A DNA stretch of 64,000 bases from Saturnia japonica (GCA_033032175.1 CM065318.1:17918001-17982000), one strand, 5' to 3'; positions 35,700-46,790 are shown, counted from the first letter of the stretch. Translations and numbers: made by a program. The notes: a model not told the origin generated them from the sequence alone.

Positions 35700-36250
35700 G
35701 AATTCAAAAAAAGACGAAGGTTACATTCTCAATTCAAATGTACATTTTTTAAGGATGTTCAGCCATAACTTCGGGGCCATCCATAAATAAATAGGGGGAG
35801 GGAGGGGGTCAACGAAGTGTGACATTGTGTGACAAGGGTTGGGGAGGGGACCCAAATTTTGTGGCATCACATTTTTTCAAAATATAATATTTTATATCTA
35901 AGTACATTAGAACTTCTTTAAGTCGAAAACCTCCCAAACTCGAAAGAATGTGTTCCCTTCCATTCAAGCCCCAAAACCTCCGTTGCACTAAATCTCAACC
36001 CTTTAGTCAAAATAATCAGAGAAAAAATTAAATTGGACTTCTGTATCTCGAACATAGCAATGTTTTATTTAACAACTTTTACAACTCGATTATTTGAAAC
36101 TTATTTCCTTTATACCTTTGTTTGATTTGATGTCGATTTTATTGAAAAATAATTTAAATGGAAATTAAAATAATTTCCGAACACTGGTGTTTTAATTTCA
36201 TAAATTTCTAAATAAAAAATTGCAAAACATGTGACATCACACTAGGGGCC
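35700..36250 (+). mobile_element. Family F scrap plus a G-rich dispersed element
   Basis: A family F fragment (AAAAAAAGACGAAGGTTACA, then AAGGATGTTCAGCCATAACT) abuts an element starting GGGGCCATCCATAAATAAAT at 35773 and ending ATCACACTAGGGGCC at 36250. The start has a G-rich run (GGGGGAGGGAGGGGGTCAAC) and GTGTGACATTGTGTGAC. The end carries TGTGACATCACAC. Sequences of this type are abundant in moths, usually with inverted GGGGCC ends, which suggests a non-autonomous DNA transposon; the superfamily is unknown. Confidence 0.55.
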
Positions 36251-36990
36251 TATACTCACCGCAGGAACACAACCGTTATATTTTGACCACGGTCTTCTGT
36301 AGGGTTGTCTTCTGCCCAAGTAGAGTGAAATCTTAAAAGATATTTCTCTGTGCCCTTCCTCTCTATTGAAAGTAAAACCGTGTTCCCAGATGTTATCAGT
36401 TTCTTTCATCTTCTAATGCTCGGTGCCTGGCTAGCCACCACCTTGGAAATCTATAGCAAAAGCACCTATCGGTGGTCTCCGGCAACGCGCTTGAGTTCCT
36501 GTTATATAAATATGTATTTATCGATACTAAAATTCGACCAGCGACTTCTTGATCATAGACTATTTTCTGTTTGACATTAACAGTATTCATAAACAATGAG
36601 TATTACCTACATCACTTGCTGTCACTTTTCGTTGAGTGACAGTGTCAATATTTTGGGGGGTCTAAGTTCAATGGCACCTGTCTTATTATAATTCGCAGTA
36701 TTAATTTATTTAATTTAATATATTAGTAACAGATATTATAGATTAATTTTAGCTTTCTGCACTCCTTCTCCATATAAACTTTAACCACGCCAAATCTCAC
36801 AGTCTTCCGTGCACGCAATCCGGTTAGAAAAGGGTAGAAAGCTTTTGCTTCACGTATTAATAATCATAATTACGCAATAAGCCGTATAATTTGTGTTATG
36901 TCGCTTGCACATATTTGTCACGATAATTTTCAGTGGACGTCATAGTTTGAAGAGAAATCATTTGCGCACTTGCAAACGTAAAATGGCGAT
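36251..36990. other. Non-coding stretch
   Basis: No gene. Short open frames on both strands near 36350-36596 overlap and are not supported. Confidence 0.45.
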
Positions 36991-37004
36991 AACGAGGTCC
37001 GGGA

Positions 37005-37095
37005 TCCGCGATAAGCTTATCAAAATCAGTGTTCACTTTCAATCGATGTCGATGATAAGTGGTATATAAAGATTTATAAGTCTTTATCGATTGCG
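37005..37095 (+). promoter_or_regulatory. Possible promoter/enhancer cluster: GATA palindrome and TATA-like box
   Basis: GATAAGCTTATC at 37010-37021 is a perfect 12-bp palindrome made of two head-to-head GATA sites. Another GATAAG lies at 37054-37059, a TATA-like TATATAAA at 37063-37070, and further TTATC and ATCGAT elements lie within 30 bases either side. GATA factors are known regulators in insect gut and fat body. No exon is recognisable downstream, so this may be chance in AT-rich DNA. Confidence 0.3.
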
Positions 37096-38135
37096 GCAGG
37101 CGACTTGCTGTCTGCTATCACGTATGCAACTGTTAAAGCTTCCCATTCATCATCCATCTTTGTTACAAACGATTGAAATCGCTGTAAGAATTATGCTGTT
37201 ATCTAATCGTTAAAAAATAATATAGCCGTTAGAAAATAAATTAAGAAAACAAATAAAAAGCTAGCGTCTCGTGCCGTCTCTTTTTGCCACATGGCGTTTG
37301 TCATATAATAGGACGAAATAGATAATGCAAGTTTTGTTCACGTCGTATAGAAAAAGGTTAATAAATCATAATACATTGAGATAATATAATTTACACCGAA
37401 AAAATCACTTTCGGGTGTGTAATTCAAAAGTTTTAATTAAAATTAGGTATTGAAAGTTTGGGTTCCGAAATATCACTTTTATGTAATGTAATGAGTATCC
37501 AATTTAATACCTAAAATATAACTGTTCTTATATTTAATACACTAGCTTTTGTCACCAGTTTTGCCTATGTTTCGAGATAATTAAAAAGGTAATATTGGTA
37601 CATACCAATACCAAACTGCTTATATATTTAACATTACTACTGATACTATTTTACATAATACATTACGTATTAGTTCTTGCTCCTAAGCTTCAAACATATT
37701 TTTCATCATTTTCAGTCAGCATTCATTACAGAGTTTATTCGTTGAAAATCCAACCCAAAAACAAGTGAATGTTGAATGGTACCGGTCCATGGACGGTCAC
37801 CTACATGTTTATGTCCTAACTGCATATAAATACTTACTGCGGCGAAAACCTGTCACTATGGCGGGGTTTTTTTCCGCTTTCAGTTTTAAAAGAAATAAAG
37901 TTTTTAAAGACAATAAATACTAATAATATAAAATTAAACGTTATGTCTCACGATTAATATCCGGCTTTACCTTCCGTTCCACGCAATAAACTTAATAATT
38001 GCATATCACGATTTGGATAACGATTTTTATGATATTTTGAATTTAGTTAATGTATTTTACTTTCCAAGTTTACGTAGAGAGGGCTCCTTTCTGAGATTAT
38101 TTTTATAACGTCAAGCGATGCTCCGTCTCTCAGGT
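37096..38135. other. Non-coding stretch
   Basis: Nothing recognised apart from AT-rich sequence. Confidence 0.5.
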
Positions 38136-38352
38136 AATAAAAAAAAAATGTGTGCGTGTACTAGCGTACACTCGTAAGAAGTGAAACTTCTTTATGACGT
38201 TATTTTTCAAAAAATAATTTACTATATGCAACTTTACAGAAATTGGTTAAATAAAGTTAAATTAGATAAAGTTTAATAAAAGGCTTTTATTATCATAGAC
38301 GTAAATACAAATTCTACAATTATTTCATTTTAGCTTATTACTACAAAGATTA

Positions 38353-38908
38353 TTATTGAATTTCATTAATTGTAATAGAATTATTACTATCATTGATGTC
38401 GTTATTATATATTTGTGTTATTAATGGCTTATGATAACTGAAATACGAAATATATTGTTTACATTCCACAATATTTAGTAACCGAGCGAAAACTCCATCA
38501 ATTGTAGTGCCGGATCTCGTTGTCGACGTTTGAGGATTGTTTTTCATGGATAAATTCAGTTTACCTTTCAAAAATTCAATTAGTTTCAAAGATTTTTCTG
38601 AATGCAAAATTGATATTAAAATCTCCACTTAATATCATCGGTATTTTATCATTATTGTTGCCGAGTAAAGAGGCACCGCCACTAGCTCTATACTCTCGCA
38701 TTCGCTCTGCAGCTGTTTTTGGATAACCAGGGTGGATTGAAGAAACATCACTCGTTGCTTGAGTTTCATTCACACAGACATGGCTTGTGGTAGCAACTGA
38801 TGTACTGAGATGTGAACAATGCCGATAATGGACATCAACTTGAACAGTAACTGCATTTGAAGATTCCTCAGGATTTGGCGATATTTCCATCGTTGAATCT
38901 AAAAACAA
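38353..38908 (-). pseudogene. Endonuclease-like coding remnant, Helentron type
   Basis: Two overlapping frames on the minus strand give one broken protein. The first (38908-38576) reads ...GYPKTAAERMREYRASGGAS ... PMILSGDFNINFAF. The second (38628-38353) continues SEKSLKLIEFLKGKLNLS ... TTRSGTTIDGVFARLL ... YISYFSYHKPLIT. GDFN, S/T-G-TTID-x-VF and SYHKP correspond to the second half of an EEP-fold endonuclease, and this version resembles the endonuclease found at the C-terminus of Helentron helicase polyproteins in insects (family knowledge, from memory). The AERMREYRA segment is of a type seen near polyprotein N-termini, so the piece may be an internal-deletion product. The endonuclease part lacks the N-terminal catalytic Glu region. 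Confidence 0.55.
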
Positions 38909-38929
38909 TTAATTTATCAATTTACAAAA

Positions 38930-38932
<3 letters not shown>

Positions 38933-38981
<49 letters not shown>
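38933..38981. repeat. (TA)n microsatellite
   Basis: An almost pure TA run of about 50 bases. Confidence 0.95.
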
Positions 38982-38984
<3 letters not shown>

Positions 38985-39000
38985 TTATATATATGACAAA

Positions 39001-39285
39001 GGTTAAGCTTAAATAACTTGAAAACTTGAAAAATAAATAACATGATCACGCCCACGTGTTGGTGATTTGAAAAATGCAATCAAAAACTGAGGTTGACTTT
39101 GAATATTTTAGAAAAATAAATACCACAATAAACATTCAAGTATTAGAAAAAATTGATACCATAATTACACCCACGTGTTAGTGTATTGAAAAATACAATC
39201 AAAAACTGAGGTTAATTTTAAATAACGTGGAAAAATAAATACCATTATTACACCTAAGTATTAGAAAAAGAGATGTAATTACTTA
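39001..39285. repeat. Tandem repeat, about 2.5 units of 119 bp
   Basis: CCCACGTGTT recurs at 39051 and 39170 with collinear sequence (AATCAAAAACTGAGGTT, then AAAAATAAATACCA, then AAGTATTAGAAAAA). A partial earlier unit starts at 39001 (GGTTAAGCTTAAATAACTTG). Confidence 0.8.
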
Positions 39286-39354
39286 TTTTTTTTAGAAATT
39301 CACTGGAATTAGAATTAAAATAAACCCTTTGATTTTGCTGATCACTTCAATATA

Positions 39355-39361
<7 letters not shown>

Positions 39362-39401
<40 letters not shown>
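39362..39401. repeat. (TA)n microsatellite
   Basis: A pure TA run of about 40 bases; the second of two within the composite element. Confidence 0.95.
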
Positions 39402-39406
<5 letters not shown>

Positions 39407-39879
39407 CACTATAGAGCGTTGGGAATAAATAAGCATGCAATAGAAAAACGGTCAAGTATAGTGGTAGGAGTAAGTCCGTTAAAACGATATGCTATTGGTA
39501 AATGGCAATTGCACGACACCACCTAGTGGTCAAAGTCATCACTACTCAAAGCGGGTCATGGGCTCTTATGGAAGTCGATGCAATCGCCACCTGGATTTCG
39601 AAAATGTAACTACTCAAAACGGGCCGCAAAATACATTGGAGACATTTACCTATCCCAACTCCGCTGGAGAAAGTATACTTCGAATCACGCGTGGTAGGGA
39701 TAAGAAAAGATGGCGCGTAACGGAAAAATGTGACGCGTAACGAAAAAATGTTACACTAAATTTTTTTCCAACCCCGATAAAGAAGTTTCACTTCAACAAT
39801 AAATTTTTGTATGAAGAAAGTATTATTATTTTCTTTAACTAAACCTAGAGAGATAGAGCACAGAAAAATGACTTTGGAG

Positions 39880-40095
39880 ACATCTCTCTACTTCAGCAAA
39901 ATACAGTCCGCAGCAAAATAACATAATGTTGTGTTCCTGCTGCGAGTTAGGTTTTCACAGCTCCTTGGGGTAGAGAGTTTCGAAATAGGCAACGCACCAG
40001 TGATACCCAAGCGGTCATAGGTTACGGTAGCCGCTTAACATCAGCCGGGCCGTATGCTTGTTTGCCACCTTGGTTGTGTAAGAAAGAAATGAAAT
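39880..40095 (+). repeat. Family G dispersed repeat
   Basis: Contains GTTGTGTTCCTGCTGCGAGT, TTGGGGTAGAGAGTTTCGAA, GCGGTCATAGGTTACGGTAG and CCGGGCCGTATGCTTGTTTG. Collinear with 51760-51890 and 61240-61385. Confidence 0.7.
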
Positions 40096-40212
40096 ATGGA
40101 AGTTTTATATCTCTTTCGTACTCTGTTATATCTTTTTAGGATTGGCCTTGAAGAAAATATCACTAACGATATGTTTAAATGCTTCGTCGTTCGCTGCAAT
40201 ATAAACACTTGA

Positions 40213-40400
40213 CTAAAAAAAAATTTCTCTTTTTACTTGATTCAACAATTACGTCACTTCAACAATTAGGGCGAATCGACCGACACATCATATGCTAAAA
40301 TCCATCAAGCCATTTAGGCTACAGAGCGTGCCAAAGTAATAGACATAAGTACATACGCTCGAAAATCATAACCTACCTTTTTCGCAGTCAGTTAAAAAGG
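40213..40400 (-). repeat. Family E element, truncated copy
   Basis: Contains TCCATCAAGCCATTTAGGCT, ACAGAGCGTGCCAAAGTAAT and, at the end, CTACCTTTTTCGCAGTCAGT. The same order is found at 42055-42358. The other end is only partly preserved. Confidence 0.6.
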
Positions 40401-40510
40401 TTTATTTTATGTAACAGTAAAATTCCAAAACAGTGGTGACCACCGAGAGATGACAATCCAGTCGCCACTGTCATGCAGGTGTAAGTAACTGTCCGTAAAC
40501 TTCACGTAAA
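40401..40510 (+). repeat. Family A fragment
   Basis: Contains GTGGTGACCACCGAGAGATG and AATCCAGTCGCCACTGTCAT. It abuts the family E copy. Confidence 0.55.
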
Positions 40511-41410
40511 ATAGAGGATTAACATAAAATAGATATTAATTTGGGATTAATTGCCATTACGGGCTAACATCGGCCGTTGAAGCACATTGAGTTTGTCGAC
40601 CGAATAAAAAATACTGTATTTCACATTAAATTCATTTTAAAAATAAAAAGACAATAAACATTGACAAGTAATTAATCTTTCTAAATCATTATACTTCGAT
40701 GTTTACAAACGGTAACTTAGATCTCCCTACACAGCTTAAATACGTCCATACAAAATCATAACTAGAAACGGGCAGCGTCTGAATATAGTTTATTGAACGA
40801 TTTTATACTGTGTCACGTTGAATACAGTGCAGTGAACTTTTGGTACCTTTTGAGAATTTTTATGGTGTGCGGCGCCAACGACACCTATAAAAAGGTTGGC
40901 CCTGGCTTCGGTAAGTTATTGAACCTATCGATGGAAGAGATAAGATATAAATGGGATATATTGGCCTTTACAATTGATATGCGTAATATTGTTCTTTTTG
41001 TTGAAGTATTTTATATTTAAGTACCTACTAAGTTTTTTTATTGATAGTATAGTGACCGAAAATTTTTACACGCTAAAACTAGGAGACTGACTCAAGTGCC
41101 GATCCTGGAACACATAGGCTTTTGTCGGTAGCTAGCTAGGTGGATATGTAACTTATGCCTAAGTATTGCGGTCTGGTTTCATCACAATGCTTTTCTTTTA
41201 AATATTCGAACATAAGTCGATCGACGTGTTGTCCGAACACACTACACCACTTTGTCATTTATTGCCATTGTCACAAAACTGCAATCTGCTCTTCGGGCAA
41301 CTGGTAAAAATAAAATACTTAATGGTTTATATACTGTATTGTCCAGACCTTTAACAGATCACCATCACCGCACCAGTATACGTTCGCTCTGCACTACGGT
41401 TGGCTTGCTA
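40511..41410. other. Non-coding stretch
   Basis: No gene. Open frames of 75 and 62 codons are not supported by anything recognisable. Confidence 0.45.
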
Positions 41411-41414
41411 ATCC

Positions 41415-41510
41415 AAGCAATTTTTTTTTTGAACTGTTAGCCTTAGGGGCCCTGAAACCGCTGCGGCTTTTACAGCTTCACCGGACTTGGGCAAGCCATA
41501 TGCGCTCGTC
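41415..41510 (-). repeat. Family C segment, inverted
   Basis: GAACTGTTAGCCTTAGGGGC, CTGAAACCGCTGCGGCTTTT and ACAGCTTCACCGGACTTGGG are the reverse complement of the block at 5190-5290. Confidence 0.7.
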
Positions 41511-41579
41511 TTTTTTATATAGGCGCTTGCGACGAAGTCAATACATTACCTCGTGAAGTCAATAAACTACATATACTGT

Positions 41580-41835
41580 CCCTGATTGTAAGCAGAGTAC
41601 AATCCTAACACAACGGCGACTACCGGAAGAGCGTTATCAAACGACGGTCGCCGTTGTAATGCCGGCCTGCATCATTTTAACAGGATAGCACAGGCTGATT
41701 CCGAAACGCGACACGCAAAAGCGAGTCACCTTTTCATCACATGCAAGGCGGTCGCGACCTAGTCGGGCAAAACAGCTCTACCAACCTGAATTGTAGTGTA
41801 ATACCTACACGTTTACAAGAAAATTGACATATTAT
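41580..41835 (+). repeat. Family A dispersed repeat, long copy
   Basis: Runs from CCTGATTGTAAGCAGAGTAC through GTCGCCGTTGTAATGCCGGC and GGCTGATTCCGAAACGCGAC to GGCGGTCGCGACCTAGTCGG. It shows that the 5' block (seen at 25.2 and 40.4 kb) and the block amplified at 11.2 kb belong to one element. Confidence 0.65.
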
Positions 41836-41927
41836 TAAGAAAATTAACATTAAGAATTAGCAATTACTATTACTTACTTTAAAAAAATGGTTTATAACTA
41901 TAATAAAATTATTAAAAAGGAAACAAA

Positions 41928-42360
41928 AAACCCGACTTCGACAAAAAACATTCTTTTTCTATTTTTACTTTTTCTTTGATTCCCAAACGTTTCACTTAAT
42001 TATTATATAGCCTATGCCATTACCACAATTAAGATGAATCTAACGACACCTCGTATCACCACCATAAAGCCATCTAGCTACATAACGTGCCATAGAAATA
42101 GACATATATTTGATCCGCTTTTATTTATCTTAATATGTTAATATTCTTATTTACCTTGTATTTCCTGTATTATTTTCGTATATATTATGTATGGTTTCTT
42201 GTCAAATTTTCTTCTTTTTTTACGTACGAGTACATTAACCTAACCGATGCCTTGATATTATATTAGAGTATTAAGATATTAAAATAAATATAAGCTGACC
42301 ACTAGACCTAATATAACAACGCTCGGAAAACATAACCCTCCTTTTTCGCAGTCGGGTAAA
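41928..42360. mobile_element. Family E inverted-repeat element (MITE-like), nearly complete
   Basis: The left end reads ACCCGACTTCGACAAAAA and the right end, inverted, reads ACCCGACTGCGAAAAAGG. The interior carries TATATAGCCTATGCCATTAC and CATCTAGCTACATAACGTGC. Short length, terminal inverted repeats and no coding capacity fit a MITE. A stretch at about 42125-42320 is absent from the related copy at 40213-40400 and may be a nested insertion. Confidence 0.6.
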
Positions 42361-42877
42361 AAATAGGGACTCGCCAAGTTATAGGTGATGTAGCTGTGAC
42401 GTATGGCATATAAATTATATTTTTAATTTAAATAAAAGTATCGCTTAAAAAAGTTGCGGACTACGTGTCTGCAGGGTTAGCACAAAATGGTCACAAAACA
42501 ATAAAACAATTTGTTTTTTGTGTGTTGTTTTGTTTTTTAATATATGCAAATATCAAACATGGTGTGAAGATGTACCTTTTTTATGCGCAATTATTACAAC
42601 AAGCCAGACGAGTTTAATAGTACCCATTATTGTCTGTATAGTCTACAGCCATTAAGTTGACAACTAACTTAACCGGAAAAACTTGACTTCCTGCGATGTA
42701 AAAAAAAGTTAACAATGGAAAAAAAATAGTCGGACGTATAGACAACCTCGGGAAAAACAATAAAACTTTCCTCGAAAGTCACAAATCAGTTTCAGCGCTT
42801 CTCTGCTTTCAGCTTGCATCAAGTTACTTTGTGCCTTTGTTGTATAGTAGAATGGCAAAATGACGGATAAATCCAAA
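42361..42877. other. AT-rich non-coding stretch
   Basis: Nothing recognised. Confidence 0.5.
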
Positions 42878-43434
42878 AACCGCCCAAGTGCGAGTCGGAC
42901 TCTCGCACCGAGGGTTTCGTAATTGTACAGCTACATTCACCGAAATAATTAGGTAACATTACTGACGAAAGCACCGGACAAACCTTACAAAAAATAAACT
43001 GAATTGATGTACAAACTTAATTTCGCCGTTGAAAAACTGTCGTCTTTATACATCGAAATATGCCGTGGTCAGTTTACCAACTGCAAATAAGTTTATATAC
43101 GCAGCGATTTTTTTCTTTACTTGTGTTAAAACATTGCTTCTTGCCAAATATCATGATGATTCTAGGTCAACAAGAAGTACCCTATAGGTTTTGATTTCTT
43201 TGCAAGTTTTAAAATATGCGCGATAAGCTAGCTGCCGTAGTTTTTGATTGTATTTAATTAGAAGTTTGATTTTTTACAGTTCTAAGTGATTGTAGATCTG
43301 AGTATTAGTATTAATTTCAACTTGATACCTCTACGCGTCCCTGAGGAAAAGAGTCTTGGCAGACAGACAACGAACAACAAAGTGATCCTACAAGGGTCCC
43401 TATTTTCATTTTGAGGTACGGAACCCTGAAAACA
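42878..43434 (+). mobile_element. Dispersed non-coding element, apparently full length
   Basis: Begins AAAAACCGCCCAAGTGCGAG then TCGGACTCTCGCACCGAGGG, and ends GGGTCCCTATTTTCATTTTG then AGGTACGGAACCCTGAAAA. Both ends match a repeat I know to be abundant across moths and butterflies, where the right end normally reads GGGTACGGAACCCTAAAA. About 555 bp, no open frame. The class is uncertain. Confidence 0.65.
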
Positions 43435-43600
43435 GTGGTGACCTCTGAGAGTTCAATAGTCCATCACCAAATGGCGCCGCCGTTCTGGTCTACATAAATA
43501 GAAATTGGATATACACCGAAAGATCTCGAAACACAATGCACATAAACGAATCATCATGGCGGCCTTGTAAATGTTTTGTGGATCAAATTTTCTTCCCGGG
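43435..43600 (+). repeat. Family A dispersed repeat
   Basis: GTGGTGACCTCTGAGAGTTC, ATGGCGCCGCCGTTCTGGTC, GGATATACACCGAAAGATCT and ATCATCATGGCGGCC follow family A order, directly after the preceding element. Confidence 0.55.
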
Positions 43601-44160
43601 GAAATCATCATAAGCGTAAATTATTTTTAAACCACAAACCAACTATGAAGCGTTCAAGTTTCTCCACCATGTTCTTCTTCACTATCACTTCTTACTAATC
43701 AAATTGGAAGTAGTAAGTTTACGAGTGTTCTGAATAAATCCATGAATATCCATATTATTTGAAAATAAATAAATATGACATTTTAGAATCATTCGGTGAT
43801 CGAAAACATCTTAAAAATGAGCATATTCTATAAAATAAATGATACGTAATTAAAAGAAATTGACATAAAAGTGCCAGCAAACAATCGACGGGGATTTCTA
43901 CTTGCACAATTTTATTTACGACATAACAATGTTGAATTCTGAGTTAATTAAAAAAAACCACCACTAGTTTCTCGCGAATTTCAATCGAGTATATTTAATA
44001 ACATAATGATAATTGATCACTTTCGTCTAGTATTTAGTGTACTGATGATCACTATTGTTGTTGTTTGGACCGGTTCGTATAGTTCGCTTGCATTGGATGG
44101 ATGGACGGATTTTCACCTGCGTTTCAAAGTAAAAAAAAAAAAAAAAAAAATGGCACAATA
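43601..44160. other. Non-coding stretch with a poly(A) run
   Basis: No gene. A run of about 19 A at 44131-44150 could be a retroposon tail, but nothing upstream of it is recognisable. Confidence 0.45.
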
Positions 44161-44400
44161 TTGTTATTTATGATATTAAGGTGGTGAGTTGGTTTCTACA
44201 AACGTGTAGACGAATATAAGCTCTCTCATCCACTGGAAATAATAAAACTGTAAACAATATAAATACTGCAAAAAACAGTATAGGAAAAGATAGTATGCCC
44301 ATCGAGTTTTTGCCGGTTCTTCTCGATGACTGGGATATTTTCCGAATCGGTAATAGTTTTATGACGTTCATAAATGCCTTCTTAGGTAATAAATTGGATT
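44161..44400 (-). repeat. Family D dispersed repeat
   Basis: GCCGGTTCTTCTCGATGACT, GGGATATTTTCCGAATCGGT and CATAAATGCCTTCTTAGGTA are the reverse complement of the block at 5450-5550. The 67-codon frame here mirrors the one at 5.4 kb only because the DNA is shared. Confidence 0.7.
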
Positions 44401-45935
44401 AATTATTTTTTTAATTTATATGTAAATATACATTCATGTAAAAAGGGGCTTCTCTGTATTTGAGGGTAAGCACGTTACAATACAAAAACAACGATAACCA
44501 CCCTGAAAATGTGACTAGTTTGGAAGATGTCTGGAGTTAATTCCTCTCTGCGAAATGTTATGGGTGTTACATTTATTCGAGAAACGTCCACCGTGACTTC
44601 TTGCCTACAGCTTGCCAGATCGTTTGATTTTAATGGTTATTGATCCGCTTCTTAGTGTTGTGGCGTGAAGTTATGTAGCCTTATAACCTTCCTCAATAAA
44701 TAGGCTTTAGTTCTGATTGGTAATTTCACAGTTTAACGCAAACAGACAAACTTTCCTAGACAATTCTTCTCAATACAACGTCTACATAATTTCATACTTG
44801 ATCTAATATAATATTTAATAATAAAATAAATAAATATAGTTCTCATCTTCTTAATATCATAAGTAGAGGTTTTTGTATCCTCAAAAAAGAATAATAGGAT
44901 TTTCGCACATTTTTCCCGATGTAATGAACAAACGCAAGCACGATTGACCTTGTAGTTATTTTCCAACCGATCGGTAAATTTGTTAAACTTTTACATTCAA
45001 AATGTCTAAACTGAATGAAGAATTATGTTTTGATCTTTATTTTGTACGTTTTCATACAAATTTATAATTTAGCTCGTGTTTATTCAGGTGTAGACATGCA
45101 AAACTGAGTCCGTCCATAATTAGATCTGTCAGAAATCAAGGATTTCTAGCCAATTGTAAGTATAACTACGCATCTAATAAGTTTCGTGCGACATTAGTAT
45201 GCGCTTGCGCACTTAGACTCGGCAAATATAGTAAAGCATGACCTTTCCACTAGCTTCCTTATGTGCGCAATTAATTGGCCACAGGACCTTCCGCGTATGC
45301 GAATGGACGAACGTTTAACATGTTATATTTTATTTTGCGTCATTATTCCTCCTTAGAACCGTGTATTTGACGAAGATAAAAATTTCACCGCTAGGTTATT
45401 GAACTTGCCCGTGACCTTCCATCTTTCCTTGCAACTACTACTCGTCGATTGAATTTTTTTTCTGAATTCGCGTAAATTTTATTATCCCAATTTAATTAGT
45501 AATAAATACTAGGAAAAAATAACTGTGAGGGAATTTGAATACAAAAAAAATCGTCAAAAGGGAAATATTATTTTTAATCCAAACACTTATTACCATTTTG
45601 AATTAGGTCGTGAATATAACATTAGGGTGGGTAGTAAGTAAACAAGTTGAATTGCGAAAACAGGAGCGCGGTACTCCTGACTCTCCAAGGACATGTATAT
45701 ATTGGCGCAATAAATAAAATGCTCAATAACACCGATAAATCTAAACGTGTAGTTGTGTAGGATCGTGCAAAGAACCGCGCACGCGCCGGTTCCATGACCT
45801 GTCTCAATGCTAACTACGTATGTGTGGCGCGGCCGTGCGAACACGCCCGGTTGTTTACATCAATACACATGCATTTATACCGCGCTGTATGAGTTTTGAT
45901 ACTTTATAAATATTGCTTTTTGAAATTTTACATCT
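44401..45935. other. Non-coding stretch
   Basis: No gene. A GC-richer patch at about 45640-45860 contains overlapping 84- and 61-codon frames on the minus strand, but in conflicting frames and without any recognisable motif. Confidence 0.45.
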
Positions 45936-45937
45936 TT

Positions 45938-46120
45938 TTAAACCGACTTAAAAAAAACTGAGTTCGAGTGTATACTTTTTTATGAATGTTCAGCCATAAC
46001 TTCTATGTTTATATAGCGTTTTGGATGGTTCTTCTTTCGTTAGAAAGTGGATACTTCAAGGGTGGATACATTCGAATATACACCAAGAAACTCCTTAAAA
46101 TCAATCACTGTTAAATTATT
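45938..46120 (+). repeat. Family F dispersed repeat
   Basis: Starts AACCGACTTAAAAAAAACTG, then ATGAATGTTCAGCCATAACT, GCGTTTTGGATGGTTCTTCT, GGATACTTCAAGGGTGGATA and CACCAAGAAACTCCTTAAAA. Collinear with 62500-62640. Confidence 0.65.
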
Positions 46121-46790
46121 TTTATATGCTTAAAAAACTCAGTAAAATGAATTTACGTCATTACATTGATGACTAACTTCATCATATTGTTGTCACGAGG
46201 GATAAAAATTTAGAAGCTATATTTGTTTTGTTACACTGATGAAGTATAACTTCTTAGGTTCATACATAAGTACACATATGTACTTTTTTTTTACGTTAAC
46301 TTTTATAAGTTAATAAATTGTCTGTAAATTTCAGTGAGTGGTTAAATTTTATTGCATAGGAATGACGAATTAAATATTATTTTATGAAATATAGTTTAAA
46401 AGGAGACGGATACTTCTGGGCCCAGAATGTAATTAAATGAAATATGGTTTATAAAATCGAATATATTTTTGTTTATAAAATCGTGCAATATCATAAAAAT
46501 GTACAAACAACAAAATAAGTAAACTAATAACTTTAAAAGATAATGAAAATAACCCTTTTTTAATATTAATCCTACTTCAAAAATAGTTTCATTTAAGTTT
46601 ATTACATGACTTCGCTCATACGAAATATCCTAAATCTCTGCTTTTAGATTGCAAAAAATCCGCATTAGCTATTAATTTACACCGTTTTCATATTTTTACA
46701 TCTCTTTTTTACCCAGACCCATGTCTGTATGAAAGAGTATCCGTCTTCTTTGACACCTGCTTATATGTAAATAATTTTTATAAATAATAT
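46121..46790. other. AT-rich non-coding stretch
   Basis: Nothing recognised up to the mariner insertion. Confidence 0.5.

Larger units (their letters stand above)
38140..39800 (-). mobile_element. Composite element with inverted ends: likely Helentron-derived (HINE-like)
   Basis: The 18-base sequence GAAGTGAAACTTCTTTAT is present at 38178-38195 and, inverted and perfect, at 39777-39794. Just outside the left end lies a hairpin, GTGTAC-TAGC-GTACAC (38156-38171). Between the ends are an endonuclease-like coding scrap on the minus strand, two long (TA)n tracts and about 2.5 copies of a 119-bp tandem repeat. Inverted subterminal repeats at both ends, a hairpin at only the 3' end, and internal microsatellites and tandem repeats are the described plan of Helentron-related non-autonomous elements. 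With the coding strand minus, the hairpin is at the 3' end, as expected. The exact termini are not resolved. Confidence 0.6.

Noticed and set aside
44131..44150. Poly(A) tail of a processed pseudogene
   Set aside because: No recognisable transcript-like sequence lies upstream, and the run could be simple sequence.
45590..45844. 84-codon minus-strand frame in a GC-richer patch
   Set aside because: A second frame overlaps it and no motif is seen.
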